A stretch of DNA of 64,000 nucleotides from [Ruminococcus] torques ATCC 27756 (lineage in GTDB: Bacteria > Bacillota > Clostridia > Lachnospirales > Lachnospiraceae), in contig NZ_DS264367.1 in NCBI RefSeq assembly GCF_000153925.1, positions 36,622 to 100,621 of the forward strand, read 5' to 3'. Shown here in pieces: positions 55,494-64,000 of the stretch. How positions within the stretch are numbered: position 1 is the stretch's first letter; the number at the start of each line of letters is the position of its first letter. The notes beneath the pieces are model-generated. The model was not told the origin of the DNA and searched no databases. It was given only the letters and a program-made list of their open reading frames with translations. Position numbers and translations under genes: made by a program.

Positions 55494-56057
55494 ATGTTAA
55501 CAGGTAATCGTGAATACAACGAGATTTATAAAAAGTATAAAAATCTCGTCCTGAAAGTTGCGTATATTTATTCAGGTGATAATTACGATGCGGCAGAAGA
55601 CATAACTCAGGATACATTTCTTAAACTATACATAGGATTTGAAGAGCTGAAAGATGGAAATGTTTCGGCATGGTTATATACAACAGCAAAAAATTCTGCG
55701 CTGAATTTTAATAAGAAGTTCAAAAGGGAAGTGCTGTCTGAAGATGATGAATTGTATAAAAACAAAGAGCAGTTTGGAGAAAGCTTAGAAACGGAATTTA
55801 TAGAGAAAGAGGAAGTTTTATACAAAAAGCAATTCCATGAGAAAATAATGGCAGCATTGTCAAAGAAGAATCCAAGATGGTATGAAGCAATCATACTTGT
55901 TTATTACATGGATATACCGCAGGTAAAAGTGGCCGAAATAATGGAAATTAGGAAAGAAGTCTTACATGCTTTGCTGCATAGGGCTAAGAAATGGATACGT
56001 AAAAAGTTCGGTGCGGAGTATGAAGAGATGCAGGATAAAGATGGTAGAATTCCTTAG
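55494..56057 (+). CDS. ECF-like RNA polymerase sigma factor
   Basis: 187 residues. Region 2 (about 8-70) includes YKNLVLKVAYIYSGDNYDAA and EDITQDTFLKLYIGFEELKD, then VSAWLYTTAKNSALNF. Region 4 (about 115-170) has NPRWYEAIILVYYMDIPQVK and VAEIMEIRKEVLHALLHRAK followed by KWIRKKFG. Group 4 sigma factors steer polymerase to a stress or surface regulon and are held by an anti-sigma protein. A candidate partner is the membrane protein at 57328, separated by inverted murG. Twelve bases from the HIT gene, so probably co-transcribed with it. Confidence 0.88.
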   Translation: MLTGNREYNEIYKKYKNLVLKVAYIYSGDNYDAAEDITQDTFLKLYIGFEELKDGNVSAWLYTTAKNSALNFNKKFKREVLSEDDELYKNKEQFGESLETEFIEKEEVLYKKQFHEKIMAALSKKNPRWYEAIILVYYMDIPQVKVAEIMEIRKEVLHALLHRAKKWIRKKFGAEYEEMQDKDGRIP

Positions 56058-56062
56058 AAAAT

Positions 56063-56095
56063 AAGCAGCAGCTACTTCTAAGATAGTTGCTGCTT
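56063..56095. terminator. Hairpin between the sigma factor and murG genes
   Basis: AAGCAGCAGCTA/TAGTTGCTGCTT, 12-bp stem between convergent genes. On the minus strand TTATTTTC follows, favouring termination of murG. It may act both ways. Confidence 0.65.
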
Positions 56096-56158
56096 AAATA
56101 AGAGTCAGGATGAATGTTTGGATAAACGCTTGGAATAATATATTGTTTTTGAAAACAT

Positions 56159-57223
56159 TTATTTGGATGCCTGAGTGATCATAGAGATGATCGTGTCAAT
56201 CGAATCTTGTTGGTTGGAATTACGCATTGCATCGACGTATGAACCACGTTTTTCAAACAGTTTATATACAGTGGAAGTAAGGGTTTCTTTTGTAAGATCT
56301 TCTTCCTCTAAAACCATACTGAATCCCTGACGTTCAAAAGAGCGGGCGTTTAATATCTGATCTCCACGGCTTGCTTTGGCAGAAAGCGGAATCAGAAGGT
56401 TTGGTTTCCTAAGAGCAAGGAGTTCGCATATTGCGTTTGCACCGGCTCTGGAGATGACAATCTCGGATAATGCAAAAATGTCGCGAAGCTCATCTTTTAC
56501 ATATTCAAATTGACAGTATCCTTTTGTGTTTTTTAAAGATTCATCGGTTTTTCCTTTTCCGCATAAATGAATGATTTGGAAATCTTTCAGCAGACATGGA
56601 AGGCTCTCTCTGACCGCATTGTTTACAACAACAGAACCAAGACTTCCGCCGATTACGAGGATAACAGGTTTGTCTGCAGTGAATTTGCAGAGATCCATTG
56701 CTGCAATTTTATTTCCTGAGAGAAGTTCCTGTCGGATCGGAGAACCTGTAAGGACGGCTTTCCCTTCCGGAAGGCAATCCAATGTTTCAGGAAAATTACA
56801 GCATATTTTTGCTGCGGACGGAATTGCGATTTTATTAGCAAGACCGGGAGTCATATCTGATTCATGAATAATCACCGGAACTTTACATTTTTTTCCGGCG
56901 AGTACAACAGGAACAGATACAAATCCGCCCTTTGAAAAAATGACATCGGGTTTTAAATTTTTAATCAGTTTGCGGGCTTCTCCAAAACCTTTAATAACAC
57001 GGAAAGGATCGGTAAAATTTTGTAAACTGAAATAACGGCGAAGCTTCCCGGAAGAAATTCCGTGATATGGAATGCCAAAAGGCTCGATCAGATCTTTTTC
57101 AATACCGTTATAAGAGCCGATATAGTGAATATCAAAACCAAGTTCCCGAAGTTTTGGAATTAAGGCGATATTAGGAGTTACATGTCCGGCAGTTCCGCCG
57201 CCGGTTAAAATGATTCGTTTCAT
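56159..57223 (-). CDS. murG: UDP-GlcNAc:lipid I N-acetylglucosaminyltransferase MurG
   Basis: 354 residues. IILTGGGTAGHVTPNIALIP (about 3-22) is the first glycine-rich loop. Further blocks are SKGGFVSVPVVLAGK, VPVIIHESDMTPGLANK, VILVIGGSLGSVVVNNAVRE and VISRAGANAICELLALRKPN followed by LLIPLS, the UDP-GlcNAc-binding motif. MurG makes lipid II for peptidoglycan at the inner membrane face. It stands alone here, outside a division cluster, and reads against the direction of replication between two plus-strand genes. AGGTAAC lies before the ATG. Confidence 0.95.
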   Translation of the reverse strand: MKRIILTGGGTAGHVTPNIALIPKLRELGFDIHYIGSYNGIEKDLIEPFGIPYHGISSGKLRRYFSLQNFTDPFRVIKGFGEARKLIKNLKPDVIFSKGGFVSVPVVLAGKKCKVPVIIHESDMTPGLANKIAIPSAAKICCNFPETLDCLPEGKAVLTGSPIRQELLSGNKIAAMDLCKFTADKPVILVIGGSLGSVVVNNAVRESLPCLLKDFQIIHLCGKGKTDESLKNTKGYCQFEYVKDELRDIFALSEIVISRAGANAICELLALRKPNLLIPLSAKASRGDQILNARSFERQGFSMVLEEEDLTKETLTSTVYKLFEKRGSYVDAMRNSNQQDSIDTIISMITQASK

Positions 57224-57327
57224 AAAGTTACCTCCGGTAATAGTAGCACATGGCTAAAGCTAATTTCATCTTAACCTTATTTGGTGAAATGTCAAGGAAA
57301 AATATAGGACAGAAAAAGGGGTAAGGA

Positions 57328-58101
57328 ATGAAAAAACTGAAAAAATTATCACTGAAAAAAGAAATAGAAAGAGAAGCAGAAGCACTTGAAAAAGAAGTTT
57401 CAGGACGAAAAGATCTTGACCATATAACCGTATCTGAAGATATGGAAGAAGCTTTGTTTCAAAAAATACAAGATTATGAATATGAAAAACGGGCAAAAGT
57501 TGTATATCGTAAAAAGAAAAGGCGTTATGCAATAATTGCTGTTGCGGCTGTGTTTATTCTTGTATTTGGAAGCGTGATGACTGGAGTAGGAAGTAAATCA
57601 TATTGGAAAGTATGGTGGGATAGGGATGAAAGTGGAGAAAAGGCATCATATATAGATGTTGAAAATATGGATTTGCAAGAAATAGAAGATACAAATGAAG
57701 TGTATATTTATAAAGAGATATCAAAACAACTGGGAATACTGCCAGTGAGATTGATTTATAAACCAGATAGGATGGCATTAAAAAATTATGAAATAAATCA
57801 AGATCTAAAAAAGGCGACATTATTATATAAACATGAAGACGAAGTAATTAAATATACTATGTATATGAATGATGTAGATTCTTCATTTGCACAGAAAGAA
57901 CCAGATAATTTGATTAATGAGTATGTTCTTTGTCTAAATAATGGAATGGAAATTCAAGTGAAAGAATATGAGGAAAAAGAAGAAAAAGTAAAGCGATATG
58001 AGGCAGAGTTTGAGTATGCCGGGGCTCAATATGAGATTAAAGGAGTAGTTGAAAAGGAAGAATTTGAAAAAATTTTAAAAAATTTATATTTTTCTAAGTA
58101 A
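57328..58101 (+). CDS. DUF4367/anti-sigma-like single-pass membrane protein
   Basis: 257 residues. The N-terminal cytoplasmic part (about 1-65) is charged and helical: KKEIEREAEALEKEVSGRKD, then ITVSEDMEEALFQKIQDYEY. A membrane helix follows (about 69-90, IIAVAAVFILVFGSVMTGVG), then an external domain containing LPVRLIYKPDRMALKNYEIN and VIKYTMYMNDVDSSFAQKEP, similar to DUF4367. This layout is common in Lachnospiraceae proteins that follow ECF sigma genes. The sigma gene lies at 55494 with only murG between them, so an anti-sigma role is plausible. GGGGTAAGGA precedes the ATG. Confidence 0.7.
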   Translation: MKKLKKLSLKKEIEREAEALEKEVSGRKDLDHITVSEDMEEALFQKIQDYEYEKRAKVVYRKKKRRYAIIAVAAVFILVFGSVMTGVGSKSYWKVWWDRDESGEKASYIDVENMDLQEIEDTNEVYIYKEISKQLGILPVRLIYKPDRMALKNYEINQDLKKATLLYKHEDEVIKYTMYMNDVDSSFAQKEPDNLINEYVLCLNNGMEIQVKEYEEKEEKVKRYEAEFEYAGAQYEIKGVVEKEEFEKILKNLYFSK

Positions 58102-58185
58102 AACGCGTAAGTTTTTTCCTGTTTGGTTGTTTACTTAATAGAGAAGCAAAAAAGAGTAAAACATCAAAGAGGAATGAGAAAAGTT

Positions 58186-58680
58186 ATGAAGAGACGTATT
58201 TTATCTATATTAGGAAGCGCTGTTCTGTTATGCGGAATTGTTGCAGCGTCTGCGACAAATGTCAGAGCATCAGACAGAGAGTTAAAACAAGTTGACGGTT
58301 CATATCTTACGACTGAGGAGAGGTCTATAGGATATACATCTTCTCCTGATTTAAGGGGAGTACATCTGATGGATGGCGAATCTATCATATCAAAAGCAGG
58401 AATCTCCCGTATATATGCATATGGATCTACTACGGCAAACCATGAAGTAAAATATATAGCAACAATCGTGTATGTCGATCAATATGATGAAAAGAACGAT
58501 GAGTGGGGGCAGATAGACGCATGGGTTGCAGAGGATGAGAATAATTATTACTTATCTACGGCAAAATCTTTGAAAGTAGACAGAGGTTATTATTACAGAG
58601 TTCATTGTGATCATATCGCGGGGAATGAATATCCGTATGAAGAAAATGCTTCGACTACAAATGGAATATTAATCCCATAA
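58186..58680 (+). CDS. Small secreted DUF6147-like protein
   Basis: 164 residues from the ATG at 58186; ATG 58174 (four residues more) abuts AGAGGA. A signal peptide is evident (MKRRILSILGSAVLLCGIVA, cleavage likely after VRA near residue 28). The mature part has LMDGESIISKAGISRIYAYG, STTANHEVKYIATIVYVDQY and KVDRGYYYRVHCDHIAGNE followed by TTNGILIP. The pattern DG.S.I...G.....G.T......V....Y......W, then V.RGYYYRV and TNGI fits DUF6147, a Clostridia family of secreted beta proteins. Function unknown. It follows the anti-sigma-like gene by 84 bases and may belong to its regulon. Confidence 0.7.
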   Translation: MKRRILSILGSAVLLCGIVAASATNVRASDRELKQVDGSYLTTEERSIGYTSSPDLRGVHLMDGESIISKAGISRIYAYGSTTANHEVKYIATIVYVDQYDEKNDEWGQIDAWVAEDENNYYLSTAKSLKVDRGYYYRVHCDHIAGNEYPYEENASTTNGILIP

Positions 58681-58699
58681 AGTGCATATAATGAATTAT

Positions 58700-58838
58700 C
58701 CTCTTTTTAAGTCTTGAGAGCAGCCGTCACATTGACGCTTCGGCAACTAATAATCAGTACATGATTTGAGAACCTGTTCCGAAAAACACCACATATTATT
58801 CGCGTACATATGACGGCTGCTCTCAGGATTTAAAGAGG
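58700..58838. repeat. Long inverted repeat in the gap before the GH20 gene
   Basis: Arms of about 29 bases, 58700-58729 and 58811-58838. The inner 15 bases TGAGAGCAGCCGTCA pair perfectly and the outer parts pair with a few mismatches. The 81-base loop has further pairing potential (TTCGG with CCGAA; near-palindrome AATCAGTACATGATT). No reading frame. It could be a terminator of the DUF6147 gene, a small structured RNA or a MITE-like insert. The remaining gap (58839-58928) holds nothing recognisable. Confidence 0.8.
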
Positions 58839-58928
58839 GGGGTTGCTTTTTATACATTATACGATATGAGCTGAAAAACTTCTACTTGTAAATGAAAAAA
58901 TGTAATGACAGAGTAAGATAGGGATAAG

Positions 58929-58956
58929 ACCGAGTGCATAATGCACCCGGTTTTTT
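58929..58956 (+). terminator. Intrinsic terminator before the GH20 gene
   Basis: ACCGAGTGCAT/ATGCACCCGGT stem with no real loop beyond its centre, followed by TTTTTT. Confidence 0.8.
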
Positions 58957-59030
58957 ACTGTATCAAAATAATAAAGTTATGTAAAAAATGCACAAAATTA
59001 TTTAAAAACAGGTGGAAATATTAAAAAGTG

Positions 59031-59060
59031 TAGACAAAAACAAGTTGAAAGGATTATTAT
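59031..59060 (+). promoter_or_regulatory. Possible promoter of the GH20 gene
   Basis: TAGACA (59031-59036), 18-base spacer, TATTAT (59055-59060), 78 bases before the start codon. Confidence 0.5.
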
Positions 59061-59138
59061 AGAAATAACTGTATCCGTGTGTCCGGATGATTAAAGCTGG
59101 GCTGAGAGATGGATACATAGAAGGAGAAAAAGAATAAT

Positions 59139-62100
59139 ATGAAAAAGAAAAGAGTAGCGGCGCTTGTAATGGCAGCAATACTCGGTGTGACAGGATTTTC
59201 TGTTCCGGGTATTGGAGTTGTGCAGGCAGAAGAAGCTCACACAGAAATGAGTGGAGAGGCTGAACAGCAAGAAATAAATCTTGCGGCAGACAGGGGAAGC
59301 ACTGCGCGGGCATCTAAGTTTCTTGCGGCATCGGGCAACCTTCCCGCAAGAGAACCGGGGCTTGCGTTTGACGGAATTTCCGATAATAACGGAGAAGCGG
59401 ATAACAGCAGATGGCAAAGTGGAGAGGACGCGGAGTTTTCAGAGCAGTGGCTGGAAGTAGACCTGGGAGGAATTTGCGTTGTATCAGAGATCAAGGTTGA
59501 TTTCTTTGCAAGGCTGTACGGAGATTTCCGTGTGGAAGTTTCTGATTCCAATGCAGAAGACGCAGTGTGGACAACGATTGCGACTGCAGACATGCCGGAA
59601 GGTACAGATCTGAACTTGAAAAAAACTGTTGATGTGAAGGAAAACGGAAAAGCGAGAGAGATTCCACGCTATATAAGGCTTTACTTTACATCAGGAAACA
59701 GTCAGGCGGCAAACCGCAGTATCGGGGTGCGGGAATTTCAGGTGATTGGAACGAAGAAAAGTGAAAGCGGTTATGAGACGATCACAGGAAATATCGCATT
59801 GAATAAGACGGCGTCTGCGTCAGGAGTAGAGGCGGCAATGCCGAATCTGACTGCAAATCTTGCAGTTGACGGACAGAAGTCGGATACTTCCAGATGGTCT
59901 GCACCTACAATGAAAAACGGAACTTCACCAAATCAGCAGCAGACCCCGCAGTGGCTTGAGATAGATCTGAGAAATGAGGTTACGAATATTACAAGCATCG
60001 ACCTTTATTTTTATAAACTTGTATATTCGATCGACTATGAGATTCAGACAAGGGCTGATAAAAAATCAGAGTGGAAAACTGTTAAACATGTGACATGTCA
60101 GCCGGGAAATGAGCAGAATAAGCATGATAGTATCACAGATGTAGAAGGAAAGCGTCTTGACCGTTATGTGCGTTTCTATTTCAATAAAGTAAATACGAAC
60201 GCGGGCGGCAACAGTGTTTCTGTTCAGGAAATTGAGATACATGGGGATCAGGTACAGACACCCGAGGTGACAGATCCGGCGCCGAAAAATGCAAAAGAAG
60301 CGATGGATTCTGTAAAAGCGCTTGAGGCGATCACGGTAGATTCTGAGACAGTTCCGCTTCCGAAGATGCCTGATGGATTCAGTATTAGTGTGAAGGGAAG
60401 CGAATATCCTCAGGTTATTTCTGATGAGGGTCAGATCAGTGATCATAATATGTATGATTATGATATGGATGTGATATTGGAAGTTGTGAATGAAAATGAT
60501 CCTGAAGATACGGCAGAGAAAACATTTCAGGTTCATGTGCCGAATAAAAAATCAAAACATGCAGAGATTTATCCAGAGATAAAAAATCAGAATGAAGAAC
60601 CGGAAGTGATTCCAAGTCTTCAAGAATGGTATGGATATGAGGGAGAAGTTAAGCTTACGGAAAATTCCCGTATTGTTTTAAAGGACGGCGCAGGAGTCGG
60701 ACTTGAGAAAGTAGCGTCTCAGTTTAAGAGCGATATGAAAGAAATTACCGGAATGGAACTTGAGGTTGTCAGCGGAGAAGGCGGAGACGAAGACGATATC
60801 TTGATTGAGTCACTGCCGGAAGATACATACGACACAGGCAAGGAAGGATATTTACTGAAAGCAGACGACGGAGGAATTCATATCAGCAGTAACGGATACA
60901 CCGGATGTCTGTACGGAACAAAGACGTTAGAGCAGGTGTATTATACACAAGACGGAACGTATTCTTTCCCTAAAGGTGTGACAAGAGATTTCTCTCAATA
61001 TGAAGTACGCGGAGTAATGATCGATATCGCGCGTGTTCCGTATCGTTTGGATGCTTTGAAAGATATTGTGAAGACGTTTTCATTTTATAAAATTAATGAA
61101 GTACATTTTCATCTGAACGATAATCGTCATTCGGGAGCTACGACAGGACGCGAAGATTATAATAACTGGAAAAATTATAAAGGAATGTTCCGTTTGGAAA
61201 GCAAAACGTTTCCGAGTTTAAAGACAGATCCTCAGCAGAATGCATATTACAATGATGAAAACGGAGCTTACGGCGGAGAACCGCAGTATACAGCAGAAGA
61301 ATATAAAGATCTCCAGCAGTTTGCGATGGATTGCGGCATGAATCCGATTTCGGAAATCGATGCGCCGGGACATTCGTTGTTATTTAACAGATATGTGAGA
61401 AACAATATCGAGGAAATCAGAAAAGTACAAGGTTTTGAAAATATGCCGGAAGACGGAATTAAAAGCGACCGGGACTGGGAGCTGCTTTCTGTAAAAGGAG
61501 AAAGCGGACAGTGGGCGTTAAAGTTTCTTAAGGCGCTGTACAGCGAATATCTGAACGAAGCAGATCCTGTATTTTTAGGAGACACGGTTGATATCGGAGT
61601 GGACGAATACTGGAGTATTAAGAACGATGAATTTGACGGAATGCGTAATTACATCCGTGAGATGGCTGACACCGTTCAGGAAAGCGGAAAAAAAGTACGT
61701 ATGTGGGGATCTATGAAGCAGTATTTTGATGATAAAGGAATTTCCACAAAAGATTATACAGATATCGAAATTGATTTCTGGTCAAATTCATGGGATAATG
61801 CGGCGAAACGAAGCGCCGAAGGATTTAAGATCGTCAATGTGGATTCTTTCCATTTGTATGGAAATACAGGAAGGGATAAACGCGATGTTGTCAATGTAGA
61901 GCATATTTTCAATAACTGGACACCGGTTACATTCAGCAGCAGCGGTACGGTTCAGCCGGCAGATCCGAATCTTCTCGGAGCAAAGACTGCGATGTGGGCA
62001 GATATTGCAGACATGGGTGTGACAGAACGTGATAATTACGAACGATTGATGCGTCAGGCTGCTGTTCTTAGTGAGAAAACATGGGGCGGAACGGATGAAG

Positions 62101-64000
62101 ACCAGACATATGAGGAGTATAGCCTCAAGTTTGAAAAATTAAAAGCAGGTCCGGGAGTGGAACTGGCATCCGATATTCCTTCAGAGACATCGCTTGTATT
62201 AGATTATGATTTTAAAAATGTAAAATCAGGCGAGGACGGAACAGTCGTATATGATGCGGCAGGAAACGGATATAATGGAACAGTTATAAACGCAGATGTG
62301 AAAGAAGAAGATGGTAAAAACTGGCTTGACTTGAACGGAGATGGAAGTCTTACGACAGGGTTAAGATCTGTTGATTATCCATATACAGTTCAGTTTGATC
62401 TGAAAGTGGATAAAAAAGGAGACGCACAGTTGTTTGATGGACGAGACGGTCGTTTGTCGATCGGATCAGACGGAAAATTAAAGATCAACCGTTCTTATTT
62501 TGAGCAGAAGTTTGATTATACAATTCCTGAAAATAAGAGTGTAAATGTAACGATCGTCGGAACACAGCAGGTAACAAAACTTTACATCAACGGAGAATTT
62601 AAACAAGCATTGACGAGAACAACAAATTCAGAAACGGATTACAATCATCTTTTATCTACATTTGTATTTCCGTTGACAACGATCGGAAACGGATTTGACG
62701 GAAAGATCGCAGACTTGAAAGTTTATGACAAAGCATTGTCCCCAAAGACGATTAAATTGGCGGCAGAGGGTAAAGCAGTGACAGAAGTCAATGTAGCGCA
62801 GGACAAAGCTGCAGCAGGAACAGCGCAGCATAAAGGCGATAATAATTACGACAATGCAAATAAAAAGCTTCGTGTAGGCTGGAAGGCGATTGATGGTGAC
62901 GGAAATACGGCAGACGGAAAACATGGAACAGATGTCAGTGAGAAAGACTCTTTCTTTGAAGGTCTTTATGCAGACAGCAGTTTTGCGGTAGATATGCTTC
63001 AGACACATCAGATCGATCATCTTGTCCTTCAGTGGGATAAAGCGCCGGCGACATTTAAACTTCAAGTTTCTTCAGACGGAAAAGTTTGGAAGGATATTGA
63101 AGGAAAAGCATCTATAAAAGGCGAATCAGTAAATACAATCAAGTTTGAACAGCCGCTTGAGACACGTTATATTAAGATGCAGGGCGTTGACGGAACATTC
63201 CAGTTAAGAGAATTTGAAGCATATGAAACGGTAAATAAAGATCATTTGAAAGAGACGCTCAAAGCAGCAGATGATAAGTTAAAAGAGTATGGTATCCAGT
63301 ACGGTGATGAGAAGTATAAAGAGTTCTTTGCAGCGTATATGGAAGCAGAATCAGCGTATGAAAATGCATATGCATTAAATCATAATGTTTCTGAAAAAGC
63401 AGACGCATTGAAAGCTGAGACAGAAAAACTTGAAAATCTGAATCCGAAACCAGAACCGACGCCGGAGCTTAAGAGTGTAACAGTAACGGCAGAGAGTAAG
63501 AAACTGAAAGTCGGAGAGGAAACGACAGTGACAGCAAAAGTTGATCCAACAGATGCAAAAGATGTTACAATCACATGGAAAACGTCTGATGCGACGGTGC
63601 TCAAAGTAGATGAAGCAGGAAAAGTAACAGCGTTGAAAGCCGGAAAAGCAACGATCATGGCAACGGCAGTGCAGGGCGAAAAGAAAGTTACGGACAGTGT
63701 GGAAATCGAAGTTGAAGAAGAGGTAAAACCAGAACCGACGCCGGAGCTTAAGAGTGTAACAGTAACGGCGGAGAGTAAGAAACTGAAAGTCGGAGAGGAA
63801 ACGACAGTGACAGCAAAAGTTGATCCGACAGATGCAAAAGATGTTACAATCACATGGAAAACGTCTGATGCGACGGTGCTCAAAGTAGATGAAGCAGGAA
63901 AAGTAACAGCGTTGAAAGCCGGAAAAGCAACGATCACGGCAACGGCAGTGCAGGGCGAAAAGAAAGTTACGGACAGTGTGGAAATCGAAGTTGAAGAAGA
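59139..64000 (+). CDS. Secreted multidomain glycoside hydrolase family 20 enzyme (partial, 3' end outside window)
   Basis: At least 1620 residues from ATG 59139 (AAGGAG 13 bases upstream), open to the window end. A signal peptide (MKKKRVAALVMAAILGVTGF, cleavage near VQA) is followed by two F5/8-type C (CBM32) domains (about 45-205 and 215-370; WLEVDLGG, WLEIDLRN). A GH20 N-terminal domain and the barrel (about 625-1000) follow, with NEVHFHLNDNRHSG, SEIDAPGHSLLF and the catalytic Asp-Glu in VDIGVDEYW. A LamG-like domain (about 1015-1200), another F5/8 C domain (about 1210-1365), a helical segment and Ig-like BIG2 domains come next. The NDNRH/VDEYW arrangement resembles lacto-N-biosidases more than simple hexosaminidases. 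It probably acts outside the cell on host glycans or milk oligosaccharides; specificity is inferred. The anchor would lie beyond the window. Confidence 0.88.
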   Translation, partial: MKKKRVAALVMAAILGVTGFSVPGIGVVQAEEAHTEMSGEAEQQEINLAADRGSTARASKFLAASGNLPAREPGLAFDGISDNNGEADNSRWQSGEDAEFSEQWLEVDLGGICVVSEIKVDFFARLYGDFRVEVSDSNAEDAVWTTIATADMPEGTDLNLKKTVDVKENGKAREIPRYIRLYFTSGNSQAANRSIGVREFQVIGTKKSESGYETITGNIALNKTASASGVEAAMPNLTANLAVDGQKSDTSRWSAPTMKNGTSPNQQQTPQWLEIDLRNEVTNITSIDLYFYKLVYSIDYEIQTRADKKSEWKTVKHVTCQPGNEQNKHDSITDVEGKRLDRYVRFYFNKVNTNAGGNSVSVQEIEIHGDQVQTPEVTDPAPKNAKEAMDSVKALEAITVDSETVPLPKMPDGFSISVKGSEYPQVISDEGQISDHNMYDYDMDVILEVVNENDPEDTAEKTFQVHVPNKKSKHAEIYPEIKNQNEEPEVIPSLQEWYGYEGEVKLTENSRIVLKDGAGVGLEKVASQFKSDMKEITGMELEVVSGEGGDEDDILIESLPEDTYDTGKEGYLLKADDGGIHISSNGYTGCLYGTKTLEQVYYTQDGTYSFPKGVTRDFSQYEVRGVMIDIARVPYRLDALKDIVKTFSFYKINEVHFHLNDNRHSGATTGREDYNNWKNYKGMFRLESKTFPSLKTDPQQNAYYNDENGAYGGEPQYTAEEYKDLQQFAMDCGMNPISEIDAPGHSLLFNRYVRNNIEEIRKVQGFENMPEDGIKSDRDWELLSVKGESGQWALKFLKALYSEYLNEADPVFLGDTVDIGVDEYWSIKNDEFDGMRNYIREMADTVQESGKKVRMWGSMKQYFDDKGISTKDYTDIEIDFWSNSWDNAAKRSAEGFKIVNVDSFHLYGNTGRDKRDVVNVEHIFNNWTPVTFSSSGTVQPADPNLLGAKTAMWADIADMGVTERDNYERLMRQAAVLSEKTWGGTDEDQTYEEYSLKFEKLKAGPGVELASDIPSETSLVLDYDFKNVKSGEDGTVVYDAAGNGYNGTVINADVKEEDGKNWLDLNGDGSLTTGLRSVDYPYTVQFDLKVDKKGDAQLFDGRDGRLSIGSDGKLKINRSYFEQKFDYTIPENKSVNVTIVGTQQVTKLYINGEFKQALTRTTNSETDYNHLLSTFVFPLTTIGNGFDGKIADLKVYDKALSPKTIKLAAEGKAVTEVNVAQDKAAAGTAQHKGDNNYDNANKKLRVGWKAIDGDGNTADGKHGTDVSEKDSFFEGLYADSSFAVDMLQTHQIDHLVLQWDKAPATFKLQVSSDGKVWKDIEGKASIKGESVNTIKFEQPLETRYIKMQGVDGTFQLREFEAYETVNKDHLKETLKAADDKLKEYGIQYGDEKYKEFFAAYMEAESAYENAYALNHNVSEKADALKAETEKLENLNPKPEPTPELKSVTVTAESKKLKVGEETTVTAKVDPTDAKDVTITWKTSDATVLKVDEAGKVTALKAGKATIMATAVQGEKKVTDSVEIEVEEEVKPEPTPELKSVTVTAESKKLKVGEETTVTAKVDPTDAKDVTITWKTSDATVLKVDEAGKVTALKAGKATITATAVQGEKKVTDSVEIEVEE
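63447..64000 (+). repeat. 279-bp tandem repeat coding for BIG2 Ig-like domains
   Basis: Unit 1 is 63447-63725 and unit 2 starts at 63726 and is cut by the window end. Only a handful of substitutions separate them. Each codes for 93 residues, starting KPEPTPELKSVTVTAESKKL and containing the BIG2 pattern VTITWKTSDATVLKVDEAGK followed by VTALKAGKATI. Near-identity at DNA level means recent duplication or gene conversion, so copy number may vary. Confidence 0.93.

Noticed and set aside
63380..63937. 185-codon minus-strand frame with an internal repeat
   Set aside because: It is antisense to the BIG2 repeats of the GH20 protein; its periodicity comes from them.

Overview
The window is the replication-origin region of a low-GC, Gram-positive, spore-forming Clostridia chromosome, most like a gut Lachnospiraceae member. 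Reasons: the order rpmH/rnpA/yidD/yidC/jag/mnmE/mnmG/rsmG/parA/parB on one side and dnaA/dnaN/rlbA/recF/gyrB/gyrA on the other; perfect parS sites; a bofA-type sporulation gene; AT-rich sequence; and many family-specific proteins of that group (DUF3881, DUF4446, DUF5702, DUF6382, DUF6147, VaFE surface proteins). No species is claimed.

Layout. 1-3.4 kb: a sugar-amine deglycase (FrlB/FraB type), a Dcu-type transporter cut by the window edge, a divergent GntR/UTRA regulator and a hexapeptide acetyltransferase. 3.5-6.4 kb: an Lsa-type ABC-F ribosome-protection gene behind an attenuator-like leader, surrounded by gene wreckage (PucR regulator tail, XRE regulator head, 5'-truncated DUF4143 ATPase). 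6.5-10.95 kb: a complete beta-glucoside operon (LicT antiterminator, EIIBC, EIIA, GH1 phospho-beta-glucosidase) with promoter, RNA antiterminator and overlapping terminator. 11.1-17.2 kb: an accessory island in decay. It holds an intact RelBE-like toxin-antitoxin pair beside a broken one, pieces of an integrative conjugative element (sigma-like and HTH regulators, VaFE adhesin, pilin, sortase), a DUF4143 ATPase, and one tyrosine integrase split into two oppositely oriented parts. The island abuts a tRNA-Arg(CCU) gene and a degenerate tRNA-Arg copy that look like an attachment site. 17.6-21.2 kb: a cell-wall-anchored metallophosphoesterase and a YibE/F membrane protein.

21.2-44.2 kb is the core origin block. 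Genes left of about 34.9 kb run mainly on the minus strand and genes right of 35.3 kb on the plus strand, so they point away from an origin marked by DnaA-box clusters on both sides of dnaA (35.07-35.21 and 36.68-36.87 kb). Two parS sites lie just upstream of parA/parB.

44.4-54.1 kb: bofA, then a Gram-positive Tad (Flp) type IVb pilus operon: TadZ, TadA, TadB, TadC, a small Flp-like pilin, a DUF5702 protein, two TadE-like pseudopilins, a TadV prepilin peptidase, a DUF6382 protein and a rhomboid protease. Its promoter overlaps the bofA terminator. TadC has a large extra extracytoplasmic domain, one TadE-like protein has a Cys/His-rich tail, and a 27-bp inverted repeat encloses that gene's ribosome binding site.

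54.1-64 kb: a frameshifted histidine kinase, a HIT protein, an ECF-like sigma factor, murG (head-on to replication), a DUF4367/anti-sigma-like membrane protein, a small secreted DUF6147-like protein, a long inverted repeat, and a very large secreted GH20 glycosidase with carbohydrate-binding and Ig-like repeats that runs off the window end.
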